Position numbers and translations under genes: made by a program
NCBI RefSeq assembly: GCF_003402975.1
Contig: NZ_QURB01000009.1
Coordinates: 62,001 to 126,000 of the forward strand
DNA: 64,000 nt
Source: Brumimicrobium aurantiacum
GTDB taxonomy: Bacteria > Bacteroidota > Bacteroidia > Flavobacteriales_D > Crocinitomicaceae
Direction of reading: 5' to 3'
Shown here: positions 43,064 through 52,456 of the stretch, piece by piece
How positions within the stretch are numbered: the first letter of the stretch is position 1
How the letters are laid out: each line of letters begins with the position of its first letter
Notes under the pieces: model-generated
Told to the model about the DNA's origin: nothing
The model's database searches: none
Seen by the model: the letters and a program-made list of their open reading frames with translations, nothing else

Positions 43064-44539
43064 TTACTCAATAATTAACTTTTTAGTCATTACTTTTGAA
43101 TCACCTTTTAGCTGAACAATGTACATTCCAGAAGGAAGGTCTAATTGAATTGTTTTGTGACCATTTTCTAACTGAACTGTTTGAAATACACGTCCACTTG
43201 TGTTGTATATTTTTGCCGAGTTATACTCATTTGCGTTGTCAATTGTAATTTCATTAATCGCAGGATTTGGATAAATACTCAAGGTATTCAATTCTTCAGA
43301 TGAAGTACTTACTGTACTACATGTGAATTCCGAAAAGTCTACTGTTCCTAAGTTAGCATCATCTGGTGTATGAGAAATAACATCTTCAATAGTTACAGAA
43401 TCTGCATTTGGAGATCCTTCAATCCAACAGTTTCCCATAGCACTAATGTCTAAAGGTGTATTGTTAAATAAGGCAAAGGTGTTTCCGTTATTTCCATTGT
43501 TGGCAAATACATTTCCTCCTAAATCATTTGCTGTACCCAAGTCGATAGAAGCTTCTGTCATTAAGGTAATTCCCCATAGATTTCCTCGGATTTGATTTTG
43601 ACGTGCAACGATATTATGAGAATCATCAGAACTACTAAGTGCAATTCCACTACCCCCCAACATTGGATCATTTTGAGTATTGTTGTCTTCAATAATATTT
43701 CCTCTAATCATAGCTGTGGCATTCACACCTGAAATAGTCATTCCATAGCGATTATCACGAATTTCATTGTTTTCGATTTCAACATAAATATCGTCTCCAA
43801 AGAAATTAGAAACAGCAATACCACCAACTTTAATTTGATTAGGGTCACCAATAATAGTGTTTTCAATAATTCTTAAAGTATCAGCACCTGTTGGTCCCAT
43901 GTTAATTTGAGGACGGTTTTGGTTTTCCTGAACATTTTTCTCAAATACATTTCCAATAATTTGGGCTGAAACTTGCTGGTTTGCTCCAGAACTGACTCCT
44001 GGTAAATCATTTTTATAAAATGTATTATTTTTAATAACAGCAGCACCTCTAGATAATGAAATGGCTGCACCAGTTGATGAACCAGCAACATTGTGGGCTA
44101 AATAACTGTCTTCAATATGGAAATCTTCTGTCAACACCTTTAAACCTCCAGTGTAAACGATTTCAGTGTTATGGATTTTACCAACTGAGAATTCTTCAAA
44201 ACGAAATCCATCTCCAGGCATTAAAGTGTCTGTTGAACTGATGAAGAACTTTGTGTTTCCTGATCCAGGATCAGCAATGAAACTACCTTCTATGGTAATT
44301 TCTTTTTCTGAATCTAAAAGTAATGTGTCAGATGTGGTGACTTCTAATGTGTCTGTTGCAGAAATAACTAAATCATCTGTTAGTTGATATTTTGTTCCAT
44401 CAAAACTCAAGATTGTAGGATCAAGAGCAGATAAAGCTGCTAAATCGTATTTTGTACCATTGCCTGGTGTTGTTAACTGTGAAAAAGACGCAAAACTAGT
44501 TGTTGCTCCTAATGCTAAAAGAATAAAATTTTTCTTCAT
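43064..44539 (-). CDS. T9SS-secreted right-handed beta-helix protein
   Basis: 491 residues. Signal peptide (to about ASFSQ, residue 20), then a right-handed parallel beta-helix made of rungs with N-N ladders: AVIKNNTFYKNDLPG, AQIIGNVFEKNVQEN, RIIENTIIGDPN, VEIENNEIRDNRYG, AMIRGNIIEDNNT, IVARQNQIRGNLWG. The C-terminus is a type A sorting domain (LSIYPNPAINEITIDN ... SGMYIVQL ... KLIIE). The fold is used by polysaccharide lyases and adhesins, but no lyase catalytic set was recognised. Single gene. Confidence 0.9.
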   Translation of the reverse strand: MKKNFILLALGATTSFASFSQLTTPGNGTKYDLAALSALDPTILSFDGTKYQLTDDLVISATDTLEVTTSDTLLLDSEKEITIEGSFIADPGSGNTKFFISSTDTLMPGDGFRFEEFSVGKIHNTEIVYTGGLKVLTEDFHIEDSYLAHNVAGSSTGAAISLSRGAAVIKNNTFYKNDLPGVSSGANQQVSAQIIGNVFEKNVQENQNRPQINMGPTGADTLRIIENTIIGDPNQIKVGGIAVSNFFGDDIYVEIENNEIRDNRYGMTISGVNATAMIRGNIIEDNNTQNDPMLGGSGIALSSSDDSHNIVARQNQIRGNLWGITLMTEASIDLGTANDLGGNVFANNGNNGNTFALFNNTPLDISAMGNCWIEGSPNADSVTIEDVISHTPDDANLGTVDFSEFTCSTVSTSSEELNTLSIYPNPAINEITIDNANEYNSAKIYNTSGRVFQTVQLENGHKTIQLDLPSGMYIVQLKGDSKVMTKKLIIE

Positions 44540-44730
44540 ATTTGTTTGTTGTTAGTGAGTTGAAAAGCCTTACATTATTGAGGTTAATTCAAAATATAAA
44601 AACTTCTCAATGTTTATTTGTCGCTGCAATAATACTTTATTTTTAAAGTTGAACCAAGCAAGACTTCCAAAAGAAACTTAAAATTTATAAGGTGAAATAG
44701 GTAAAAAGAGTATCGATGATCTCAAATAAA

Positions 44731-45270
44731 TCACGAACCAATTTTATTTAAAATTGAACGCGTTAAATACCAGACGATAATCAAAGCGAAAGGCAAGAGT
44801 AAAGTCCATTTCATGAATTTAAAAATTTCACATAGATGCGCAAAGAAAATCGGTTGGTTTGGATAGCTTTTTAGTAATACTGCAATGGAAAAATTTTCTA
44901 AAAAGTCAAAAATTAAAATGATGAAGGGTAGTTTTTTCCAAAAAGTAAATTCCTTTTCCTTCGCAATCAGCGTGAAAATAGAGGAAAGAAATAATGCATA
45001 AATTATAGGGTAGAGAATATCAGCAGTTAAGGTGAATATAAAATATAATTCTCGAGAACTTTCACTGTATTGACTAACCATCTTTAAAGGAAGAGCAGGA
45101 TTATAGCCAAAAGTTAGGTCAATTCCCTTCATTGGTTCGCCCATTGAATTAACTAACTTTTGACTGATTTCTGAAATAACAAAAATAAAGAATAGCAGAT
45201 ATATGGAAAGTAATATTGAAATTCCTTTCCAGTTGGCTAATCGGTTAATGAATAAATTTAATTTTTTCAT
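44731..45270 (-). CDS. Hypothetical four-helix membrane protein
   Basis: 179 residues. A basic N-terminus is followed by a helix at about 15-37 (WKGISILLSIYLLFFIFVISEIS), a periplasmic loop with MGEPMKGIDLTFGYNPALPLKMVSQYS, and three helices at about 75-100, 107-130 and 143-168. No family recognised, though the layout (first helix, long loop, three helices) is common in small Bacteroidota membrane proteins. It is 39 bases downstream of the DEAD-box helicase gene, same strand, so co-transcription is possible. Confidence 0.7.
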   Translation of the reverse strand: MKKLNLFINRLANWKGISILLSIYLLFFIFVISEISQKLVNSMGEPMKGIDLTFGYNPALPLKMVSQYSESSRELYFIFTLTADILYPIIYALFLSSIFTLIAKEKEFTFWKKLPFIILIFDFLENFSIAVLLKSYPNQPIFFAHLCEIFKFMKWTLLLPFALIIVWYLTRSILNKIGS

Positions 45271-45309
45271 TTCAGTGATTTTGAAGTTACTAAAATGAAG
45301 GGGTGAATT

Positions 45310-46431
45310 TTATTTTCCTCGCTTTATTTTCTCAAATCGAATCCCTAATTTACGTTCATAATCTTTTAGGTTCTTGGCTTCTGCATTGTTTACAAAACTT
45401 ATAGAAACACCTTCGTTTCCAGCACGTGCAGTTCTTCCACTTCTGTGTGTATAATATTCTAAACTTTCTGGAAGTTGATAATGTACAACAAAAGTTAATC
45501 CTGGTACGTCAATTCCTCTTGCAGAAACATCTGTTGCTACTAATATACGCAAATTTTCGTTCTTAAATGCACGCATGACCTTGTCTCTTTCCTTTTGAAG
45601 TAAATCTCCATGTATAGCATCAGCTTCAACGTTTTTAGCGATCAGCTGTTTGGCAAGTTTCTGTGTTGCTTTCTTTGTTTTACAAAAAACAACACCTCGA
45701 TTTTTGTGTTGTACCTTCAAAAAGAGCAATAGTGCTTCAAGTTTTTCAGATTCATCAACGACTAAATATTGATGTGTAATGTTCTTATTGACAACATCTG
45801 CTTTTTGAACTTCAATTCGCTCAGCATTTTTCGATAAGTGCTTAGAAATAATCTCTTGAATTCCACCAGGAATTGTAGCCGAAAACAACCATTTATTTTT
45901 TACTTTAGGTAAGAAGCTCAAAATTTGATCAAGTTGTTTTTGAAAGCCCATGCTCAACATTTCGTCTGCTTCATCTAAAATAACAGTATCTACTTTTCTT
46001 AAATCAACAGCTTTTTTGTCAATTAAATCAATCAATCTGCCTGGTGTAGCCACTATAATATGTGTCGTTCTTTGAAGTGAAGAAATCTGTCTTTCGATGC
46101 GCTCTCCTCCATAAACTGTTTCTACAAAAATCTTTTCAGAATATTTAGTGAATTTGAATAATTGCTTCGAAACCTGCTTAGCCAATTCTCTCGTTGGACA
46201 AAGCACTAATCCTTGAACATGGTTTTGTTCTGAATCAATTCGAGATAATAAAGGCAATCCAAATGCAGCGGTTTTACCAGTTCCAGTTTGGGCCTGAGCA
46301 ACAATGTCCGTATTTTCATTCAATAATATTGGAATGACTTTTTTCTGAATATCCGTAGGTTGGATAATGTTTAATTCATTAAGTCCTTTTACGAACTTTT
46401 CATCTATACCTAAATCTTGGAACTTTTTCAC
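45310..46431 (-). CDS. DEAD-box RNA helicase
   Basis: 373 residues from GTG 46431 (MKKFQDLGIDEKF); a TTG at 46458 would add nine residues but the Q-motif region normally starts here. Helicase core complete: Q motif with QPTDIQ, AQTGTGKT (47-54), PTRELAKQV, TPGRL, DEAD (153-156), SAT, then domain 2 with VFCKTKKATQKLAKQL, ATDVSARGIDV and HRSGRTARAG. There is no long C-terminal extension, so it is a minimal enzyme of the RhlE/DbpA kind. It unwinds RNA in ribosome assembly or decay. The proposed start is the main uncertainty. Confidence 0.93.
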   Translation of the reverse strand: MKKFQDLGIDEKFVKGLNELNIIQPTDIQKKVIPILLNENTDIVAQAQTGTGKTAAFGLPLLSRIDSEQNHVQGLVLCPTRELAKQVSKQLFKFTKYSEKIFVETVYGGERIERQISSLQRTTHIIVATPGRLIDLIDKKAVDLRKVDTVILDEADEMLSMGFQKQLDQILSFLPKVKNKWLFSATIPGGIQEIISKHLSKNAERIEVQKADVVNKNITHQYLVVDESEKLEALLLFLKVQHKNRGVVFCKTKKATQKLAKQLIAKNVEADAIHGDLLQKERDKVMRAFKNENLRILVATDVSARGIDVPGLTFVVHYQLPESLEYYTHRSGRTARAGNEGVSISFVNNAEAKNLKDYERKLGIRFEKIKRGK

Positions 46432-46542
46432 TGCTATAATATTGATTAATTGCTGCAAAGGTAAGCAAAAGGATGTTTGAACAGTTGACCAAATAGAATA
46501 TTTGATATTTTCTTTACTTAAGAAAGCATAGAAAAGAAATGG

Positions 46543-47613
46543 TTATGGATAAATCTCATATCGATAACGCGTCATTAGTTTATTGACATTCTTATTTCTT
46601 TCTTTATCAATGCTGTAAGTAAATCTACTTTCTTCTGTTTTATTTCCGTGTGAATCATAATTATATAAGTTGATTTGAATTGGACTGTTGTCTTGTCCTA
46701 GAATTGATTTCATTTTAAGTAAATCATTCTCATCGTAATAAAAGAAGGTTTGTAAGGCTAAAAATGTTGAATCACCACTGCTGTCATTGTAGGCATATTC
46801 TGCAATTTTTTGATTTTTATCATTGTATTCGTAGTTGTAAATCAAGAAGTTTTTGCCATTTCTATACCAACTTTGAGCAATCAAAGAGTCCTTTGAATTA
46901 TAGTTGTAAAATCGTTTGTATTCCGCAACAATACTGTCTTTTTGATATGAACGTTCAAATTGCTTTATTTTTAAACCATTGGCGTTATATAACTTTTGCT
47001 CGGTATAATGATTTAATTCATTTTGCTCATCGCTGCAGTTTTTTTCAATCAACAATCCTAAACTATCGTAAATATAATCACAGTGATAAATATTCTTTTC
47101 CTTTTTTTGATCAGTTGAAATCAATTGATTTTGATCATTGTAATGATACATTGTACGAACAGGAATTTGTACTTCCGTCTCCTCACCATCCACTGTATGA
47201 GTGTATCTCGTCAAGCTGTTTTTAACTTCCTCAATTAATTTTCCATTTATATAAGTAGCGGTATCAATTGTAATTTTGGGTGTATAAAAATTGCTTCTTT
47301 GTTGATCAATTTTAAGTAAAGTGTCGCCTTTTTTTATTTGATAAGAATGCTCAAAGATTTGGGTTGAGTCGATAATGAAATATTGGCGTTCTATCAGCTT
47401 ACCTAAGGTATCGTAATAACGAATGGTTTTATCATTGAAAACCATACTGTCTGGTGAAAACTTCTTCGTAATAAAAGAAACTTGGGTTATAGACTTTATC
47501 TTTTGTTCGAGATTTGATCCTATTTCTGAATAGGATTCATATGAACAGTACTCTTCTTTTTTTTGACAGCCAAGGACAAATAGAATGAATACGAATAGAA
47601 TAAAAGATTTCAT
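46543..47613 (-). CDS. Lipoprotein with YD/RHS-like repeats
   Basis: 356 residues from ATG 47613, which gives the lipoprotein signal MKSFILFVFILFVLGCQKK (Cys16); the longer frame from 47667 would bury it. The mature part is a run of irregular YD-type repeats (TMYHYNDQNQLIST, CDYIYDSLGLLIEKN, KLYNANGLKIKQF, NYEYNDKNQKIAEYAYND, FFYYDENDLLKMK, YNYDSHGNKTEE). It shares style with the exported protein 41997-43007. No enzymatic domain. It starts 18 bases from the end of the peroxiredoxin-fusion gene region, on the same strand (47685 upstream). Confidence 0.8.
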   Translation of the reverse strand: MKSFILFVFILFVLGCQKKEEYCSYESYSEIGSNLEQKIKSITQVSFITKKFSPDSMVFNDKTIRYYDTLGKLIERQYFIIDSTQIFEHSYQIKKGDTLLKIDQQRSNFYTPKITIDTATYINGKLIEEVKNSLTRYTHTVDGEETEVQIPVRTMYHYNDQNQLISTDQKKEKNIYHCDYIYDSLGLLIEKNCSDEQNELNHYTEQKLYNANGLKIKQFERSYQKDSIVAEYKRFYNYNSKDSLIAQSWYRNGKNFLIYNYEYNDKNQKIAEYAYNDSSGDSTFLALQTFFYYDENDLLKMKSILGQDNSPIQINLYNYDSHGNKTEESRFTYSIDKERNKNVNKLMTRYRYEIYP

Positions 47614-47684
47614 AAGGAGTGGGGAAGAAGAAGGAATAAAGATTGGCCAATTTCGATAATCAGCCAATTATAATTTTTATGTTT

Positions 47685-49160
47685 TTAATTGTTTTTTAGA
47701 ACTTCAGTAATTTCTGAAGGTTCAGCACGATTTCTATAATCAGCATCTAAAAATGAATAAATGATTTCTCCATTTTGGTCAATGATGTAAGTCGCAGCTA
47801 ATGGCAGTTCATTTGTTTTGTCACCGTTATGGTCGTTTAATGCAAAAGCTTCATTGTACATTCCAGCAACTTCATCAGTCAATTTAAATACAATACCATA
47901 GTCTTTTGCTACTTTATTTCCAACATCACTTAAAACTTCAAATTCCAATTCATTTTTTTCTTTTGTAGAAATTGAATTATCTGGTAATTCAGGTGTAAGC
48001 GCTAAAAGTGTTGCATTATTTGCTTTGAAATTTGGTAATTCCTCTTGTAATTGGTGCAATGTGATATTACAGTAAGGACACCATCCGCCACGGTACCATG
48101 TCAAAACAACTTTTCCGTCTTTTAAATAATCACTTAATGTTTTTGATTCACCAACAGCATTTGTCAATGTGAAATCTGGAGCTTGATCACCAACCTTCAT
48201 GGCATAATCAATAATTCCACTTTCTTCTACAGATTCAATTCCTTCTTTGTAAGCTCTTTTTTTATTGTCACTTGCATTTGCGTCAAAATTGGCTCTCTTC
48301 GCATCAAGTTTTGTTTTTAAATCTCTGTTATTTTCCATCTCATTTTCTTTTTTAAAGTCTCCTTGAGAAAGGTCTGTATTGAATTTGATATTGGTCCAGT
48401 TTACAGTTGTCCACGCTGATGTGTCTACTTCTGCATCCCATGTTGAAAGCTTGTACTTTCTTTTTGTCGGAATCATTATTCCATCGATTTCTTCATACTC
48501 AAGAACCATTAAATTTGGAACTTCCATCTTGCCAAAATCAGCTACGGTAAATAAGAATTGATCAACTAACTTTGTTTCTTTGTTGATGTACAACTGGTAA
48601 ATATCTGTTGGTTTATCACTATTAAAAGATACTTTTACGATATCGTATTGTGCATCATCAAAAGTATCTTCACCAATATATTCATAGTTTAATCCTGGAT
48701 CCATTAACTTTTGCATCATGGTGAACCAGTAAAAGTTTGTTGGTCGATTGAATTTTACTCTTTTCAATAAGGCTTCATCTGTAAGAACTTCACCTTCATG
48801 TTTGATCCAAAATTCATCACCATCATAACCTTGTTCTATTGTTCCTTCTAGCTGAGGCAAAGTTCTTTCGTGTTTAACATAAGCACCATAGGACAATTCT
48901 CCATTGAAAATATATTTCTCTAATGAGATATCCGTTTGGTTGTCTGCAGTTTTATAGATATAAGTGTATTCAACATTTTTCTTTTTCGCCAATGTTTTAT
49001 AATCACCTACCTTTTGTACCATTTCATACACCAGTTGCTGACCTTTATTGTCAAACTTAATGTCTTGTGTTTCTACTTTTGTTTCCTTTGATGCTTCTTG
49101 TTCAGTACAAGAAAATAGTGTCAGTCCTCCGACAGCAAATGTTAAAATGGTTTTCTTCAT
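47685..49160 (-). CDS. Lipoprotein: LolA-like domain fused to peroxiredoxin
   Basis: 491 residues. Lipoprotein signal MKKTILTFAVGGLTLFSCTE (Cys18). The first part (about 35-270) has a beta-rich LolA/LppX-like barrel pattern (YDGDEFWIKHEGEV, YDIVKVSFNSDKPTDIYQLYIN, MVLEYEEIDGIMIPTKRKY). A linker rich in charged helices (270-320) leads to an AhpC/TSA-type domain (VGDQAPDFTLTNAVG) with the active-site pair GGWCPYC (Cys361, Cys364). The enzyme would reduce peroxides or act as a thiol reductase in the periplasm, anchored to the outer membrane. The fusion is unusual and each half is recognised with moderate to good confidence. Confidence 0.88.
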   Translation of the reverse strand: MKKTILTFAVGGLTLFSCTEQEASKETKVETQDIKFDNKGQQLVYEMVQKVGDYKTLAKKKNVEYTYIYKTADNQTDISLEKYIFNGELSYGAYVKHERTLPQLEGTIEQGYDGDEFWIKHEGEVLTDEALLKRVKFNRPTNFYWFTMMQKLMDPGLNYEYIGEDTFDDAQYDIVKVSFNSDKPTDIYQLYINKETKLVDQFLFTVADFGKMEVPNLMVLEYEEIDGIMIPTKRKYKLSTWDAEVDTSAWTTVNWTNIKFNTDLSQGDFKKENEMENNRDLKTKLDAKRANFDANASDNKKRAYKEGIESVEESGIIDYAMKVGDQAPDFTLTNAVGESKTLSDYLKDGKVVLTWYRGGWCPYCNITLHQLQEELPNFKANNATLLALTPELPDNSISTKEKNELEFEVLSDVGNKVAKDYGIVFKLTDEVAGMYNEAFALNDHNGDKTNELPLAATYIIDQNGEIIYSFLDADYRNRAEPSEITEVLKNN

Positions 49161-49340
49161 TATTATGATTTTGTTCTAAAAATTGTCAATCTAACAAAGA
49201 AATATTGAATTAGTTGTGCGTTTAGGATATTTTGTGATTTGACGGTATGTTTTTGAATTTGCTTGCCAGGATATAATAAGTATGAAACATCCTTGATTTT
49301 TTATAAAATATGGAAAATTAATATTTTGTTATTTTCATCA

Positions 49341-50687
49341 TTATTGTTTTATAAACCGTTTTCTCAAAGTATTTTTTTTCGTTTCAATAATGAGGATATA
49401 ACTTCCTTTTTGAAGTTTTCGAATATCAATTGAATGTTTGTTTGATTTTAACATTAATGCGCCGTCAATACTGCATATTTTACTTTGAATTATTGGAGTT
49501 TCTGCATTAATATTGATCTTACTTGACGATGGATTAGGATAAATTAATTTAGGAGTGGTAAGGAAGTTCTTATCAAGATAAAGACTACTTTGATTGATAT
49601 GATATGCAAGTTTTTTATTACCACCAGACCATATATAATCTTCACCGTTCTGATGGTCTATCTCACCAGTACAAACATAACCCATGATTAATGTAGTGTC
49701 ATGATGTATTTCAACTTCAGTATTAAAGTTGTTTTGCGTATCATTTAAAAAAACGGCGATGGTATGTTCATAAGAAAGATACAAATCTTTTAAACCATCG
49801 TTATTATAATCAATTGAAGACAAAGATTTTAATGTTGGAATTGAACTCAAAATGTGGCTAAAACTTAAACTTCCATTACCGTCATTTAAAAACAATTTTG
49901 TGTCATTTGAATTTGTGGTCATGATTACATCAACATCATTGTCGTTGTCGACATCTATTGACTCAATTAAAATTCCTATTTCAGGGATTTGTGAATAATA
50001 GTTGGGTGTGAACACTCCATTTCCATCATTTATATACAAGACAACTCCTTCAGTTTCTGCACAAATTAAATCTATATGACCATCGTTATTCATATCTGCA
50101 GCATCAAGGTCTAAACATTCTAAAGAATGACTTGAACTACTGGTACTTAATATGATCTCTTTTGTAAAAATTGCGTTTCCATCGTTTCGGTATAAGTCGA
50201 TAGAATGTTGTCCAATTATAACGATGTCATCATCATTGTCTCCATCAAAATCTTGAACTTCTAGGTCGTTCATTAAAATTGAAATCCCAGAATCGATAGT
50301 GTCACAGGTTGGGAAATTGCCACCATCATTCATGAATAACCAAGCTTCATTTTGCATTCCTCCAATTGCAATAATATCTCTAAAACCATCATTATTAAAA
50401 TCTCCTGTTTTTAATCCATAAGCAAAAGGTGCATTTTTAATTATGGTCAATGTATCAGTGAAATGTCCATTGGATTGTTGGTTAAAGTATCCAATTTTCC
50501 CTGAAGCTCCTGCAATCGAGGTGATGACTTCATTTAAACCATCATTATTAATATCGTCAATAGCAATCATACTTGTAGCTGCTGTTGCCGATGTGGTGTC
50601 AAGATAGTTTACTGGGCCAACTTGACTATAAATGAATTGGACAAAGCTAAACGAAATAAAAATAGTAGTTAATAATATGTTTTTCAT
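49341..50687 (-). CDS. T9SS-secreted FG-GAP/VCBS repeat protein
   Basis: 448 residues from ATG 50687 (signal peptide MKNILLTTIFISFSFVQFIYSQ); the longer frame from 50717 is not needed. At least six FG-GAP repeats carry calcium-binding loops: DINNDGLNEV, DFNNDGFRDI, DFDGDNDDDI, DMNNDGHIDL, DVDNDNDVDV and DYNNDGLKDL. These form a beta-propeller like that of integrins. The C-terminus is a type A sorting domain (KLIYPNPSSSKININ ... QKGSYILII ... RFIKQ). Expected on the cell surface, in binding. Single gene. Confidence 0.92.
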   Translation of the reverse strand: MKNILLTTIFISFSFVQFIYSQVGPVNYLDTTSATAATSMIAIDDINNDGLNEVITSIAGASGKIGYFNQQSNGHFTDTLTIIKNAPFAYGLKTGDFNNDGFRDIIAIGGMQNEAWLFMNDGGNFPTCDTIDSGISILMNDLEVQDFDGDNDDDIVIIGQHSIDLYRNDGNAIFTKEIILSTSSSSHSLECLDLDAADMNNDGHIDLICAETEGVVLYINDGNGVFTPNYYSQIPEIGILIESIDVDNDNDVDVIMTTNSNDTKLFLNDGNGSLSFSHILSSIPTLKSLSSIDYNNDGLKDLYLSYEHTIAVFLNDTQNNFNTEVEIHHDTTLIMGYVCTGEIDHQNGEDYIWSGGNKKLAYHINQSSLYLDKNFLTTPKLIYPNPSSSKININAETPIIQSKICSIDGALMLKSNKHSIDIRKLQKGSYILIIETKKNTLRKRFIKQ

Positions 50688-50761
50688 AGTGTTACAAATT
50701 AAAGGAAGATAATTCAAAAAACCATGAAAATTTCAATATCAGTCTTTATTGTTAAATCCTT

Positions 50762-52246
50762 TTATGTTGTTAAGCTTTTATCAAAGAGTTTATCTACTGT
50801 GTTTTTTAGATTTTGTGCTGTATTATTCTGAAGATGTTTTATGCTTCCACATTGCTCATCCATAAGGTAGGATTTGCTCCATTCATGATGTTTTATAGCA
50901 AGTTCCTTAATTGCATTTGTCATAAATAACAGTTCTTGGTTAGTGTGTGTAGGATGAAGAGAAAGTCGTATCCAACCGGGTTTCTCAGAATTGTCTCCTT
51001 TATCAATTTTATTGGTTATTCTTTTAGATTGGTTTTTGTCAACATTTAAAAGGTAGTGTCCGTATGTTCCAGCGCATGAACAGCCTCCTCTGGTTTGAAT
51101 TCCAAAACGATCATTAAGGATTTTTACACCGAGGTTAAAATGTAAGTCAGGGATGTAAAAAGAGAATACTCCCAATCTATTTTTATGTTGATCTGCCAAA
51201 ATATGTAGATTAGGAATGTCTTTTAATTCTTTCCATATCATCGACAACATTTCGGTTTCACGTTGATGGATCTTGTCGACATTCATTTCTTCTTTCAATT
51301 GGATGGAAAATGCCGTTTTTATGGTTTGTAAAAAGGGTGGAGTTCCGCCATCCTCTCTTGCTTCAATTGACTCTATATATTTATGTTCTCCCCATGGATT
51401 TGTCCATTCAACTGTTCCTCCTCCAGGGTGATCTGGAATGGTATTATTGTATAAATTTCGATTAAAAACGAGGACTCCAGTAGCACCCGGACCGCCAAGA
51501 AATTTATGAGGTGAAAAGAAAATGGCGTCTAAATATTGATGCTTTTCGTCATTGTGATGCATATCAATGTTTATATATGGAGCTGAGCAAGCAAAATCCA
51601 CAAAACAATATCCATCGAATTCATGAATTAACTCTGCTATTTCTAAATAGGGAGTCATGATTCCGGTTACGTTTGAACATGAAGTGATGGAGGCTATTTT
51701 TACTTTTCTGTGTTGATATTGTTGAATGATTTTACGAAAATTTTCTACTGAGACTAAACCTTCTTCATCTGGTTCCACTACTATAACATCAGCAATTGTT
51801 TCTAGCCAACTTGTTTGATTGGAGTGATGTTCCATATGCGTTATGAAGACGATTGGTCGGTCTGAGGCTTGAATATCAATTGTTGAACGATATTTCTCAT
51901 GAATTTTCAAGCCTAAAATTCTTTGAAATTTATTGATAACACCTGTCATCCCAGCGCAAGATGAAATTAAAACATCATCTTTTCCTGCGCCAACATGTTG
52001 TTTTATTTTTTCTTGTGCCTTGTGATATGCATAAGTCATCATGGATCCTGTATAGTTTGTGTCGGTGTGTGTATTGGCTACATAGGGATAAAACTCTTCT
52101 GAAAGTCTTTGCTCTATCGGGAAATACATTCTACCACTGGCTGTCCAATCAGCATAAATTAAAGGGATTTCTTCATGATAAGTTGTGCTAATTTTAGAAT
52201 TGATGCCTATAATTCCTGTTCTGAATTTTAAAAAGTGATTTTCCAT
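50762..52246 (-). CDS. Class V aminotransferase-fold PLP enzyme (cysteine desulfurase-like)
   Basis: 494 residues from ATG 52246. Fold type I PLP motifs: PLIYADWTASGRMYFPIEQ at the start, HMEHHSNQTSWLE, VDFACSAPY, the Schiff-base Lys in FFSPHKFLGGPGATG, and the late Cys loop TRGGCSCAGTYGH, similar to the persulfide Cys of desulfurases. It is longer than SufS (about 405), with an extra C-terminal segment of about 60 residues. No suf or isc genes are adjacent. It may be a cysteine desulfurase, selenocysteine lyase or another sulfur-transfer enzyme. Single gene. Confidence 0.88.
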   Translation of the reverse strand: MENHFLKFRTGIIGINSKISTTYHEEIPLIYADWTASGRMYFPIEQRLSEEFYPYVANTHTDTNYTGSMMTYAYHKAQEKIKQHVGAGKDDVLISSCAGMTGVINKFQRILGLKIHEKYRSTIDIQASDRPIVFITHMEHHSNQTSWLETIADVIVVEPDEEGLVSVENFRKIIQQYQHRKVKIASITSCSNVTGIMTPYLEIAELIHEFDGYCFVDFACSAPYINIDMHHNDEKHQYLDAIFFSPHKFLGGPGATGVLVFNRNLYNNTIPDHPGGGTVEWTNPWGEHKYIESIEAREDGGTPPFLQTIKTAFSIQLKEEMNVDKIHQRETEMLSMIWKELKDIPNLHILADQHKNRLGVFSFYIPDLHFNLGVKILNDRFGIQTRGGCSCAGTYGHYLLNVDKNQSKRITNKIDKGDNSEKPGWIRLSLHPTHTNQELLFMTNAIKELAIKHHEWSKSYLMDEQCGSIKHLQNNTAQNLKNTVDKLFDKSLTT

Positions 52247-52456
52247 GTGATGTTGGTTAACATGAAATATTTGAAGCAATATTTAGAGAGAAAAAAATGA
52301 GATCTCCATTGCATGAAATATTTCAATGATTGTCAAAAGTAGTTTTAACAGCCATAAAAGCTATCGTAAAATTTTCGAAATAAAAGTATAAAAATTAATT
52401 GATATGGCTATTCACATTGATTTTAAAATTAGGAGGATATTTAAGAATAAAGCTTT

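Noticed and set aside
46764-47225. 153-residue frame rich in His, Cys and Tyr on the plus strand
   Set aside because: It is antisense to the YD-repeat lipoprotein and its composition follows from the repeat codons.
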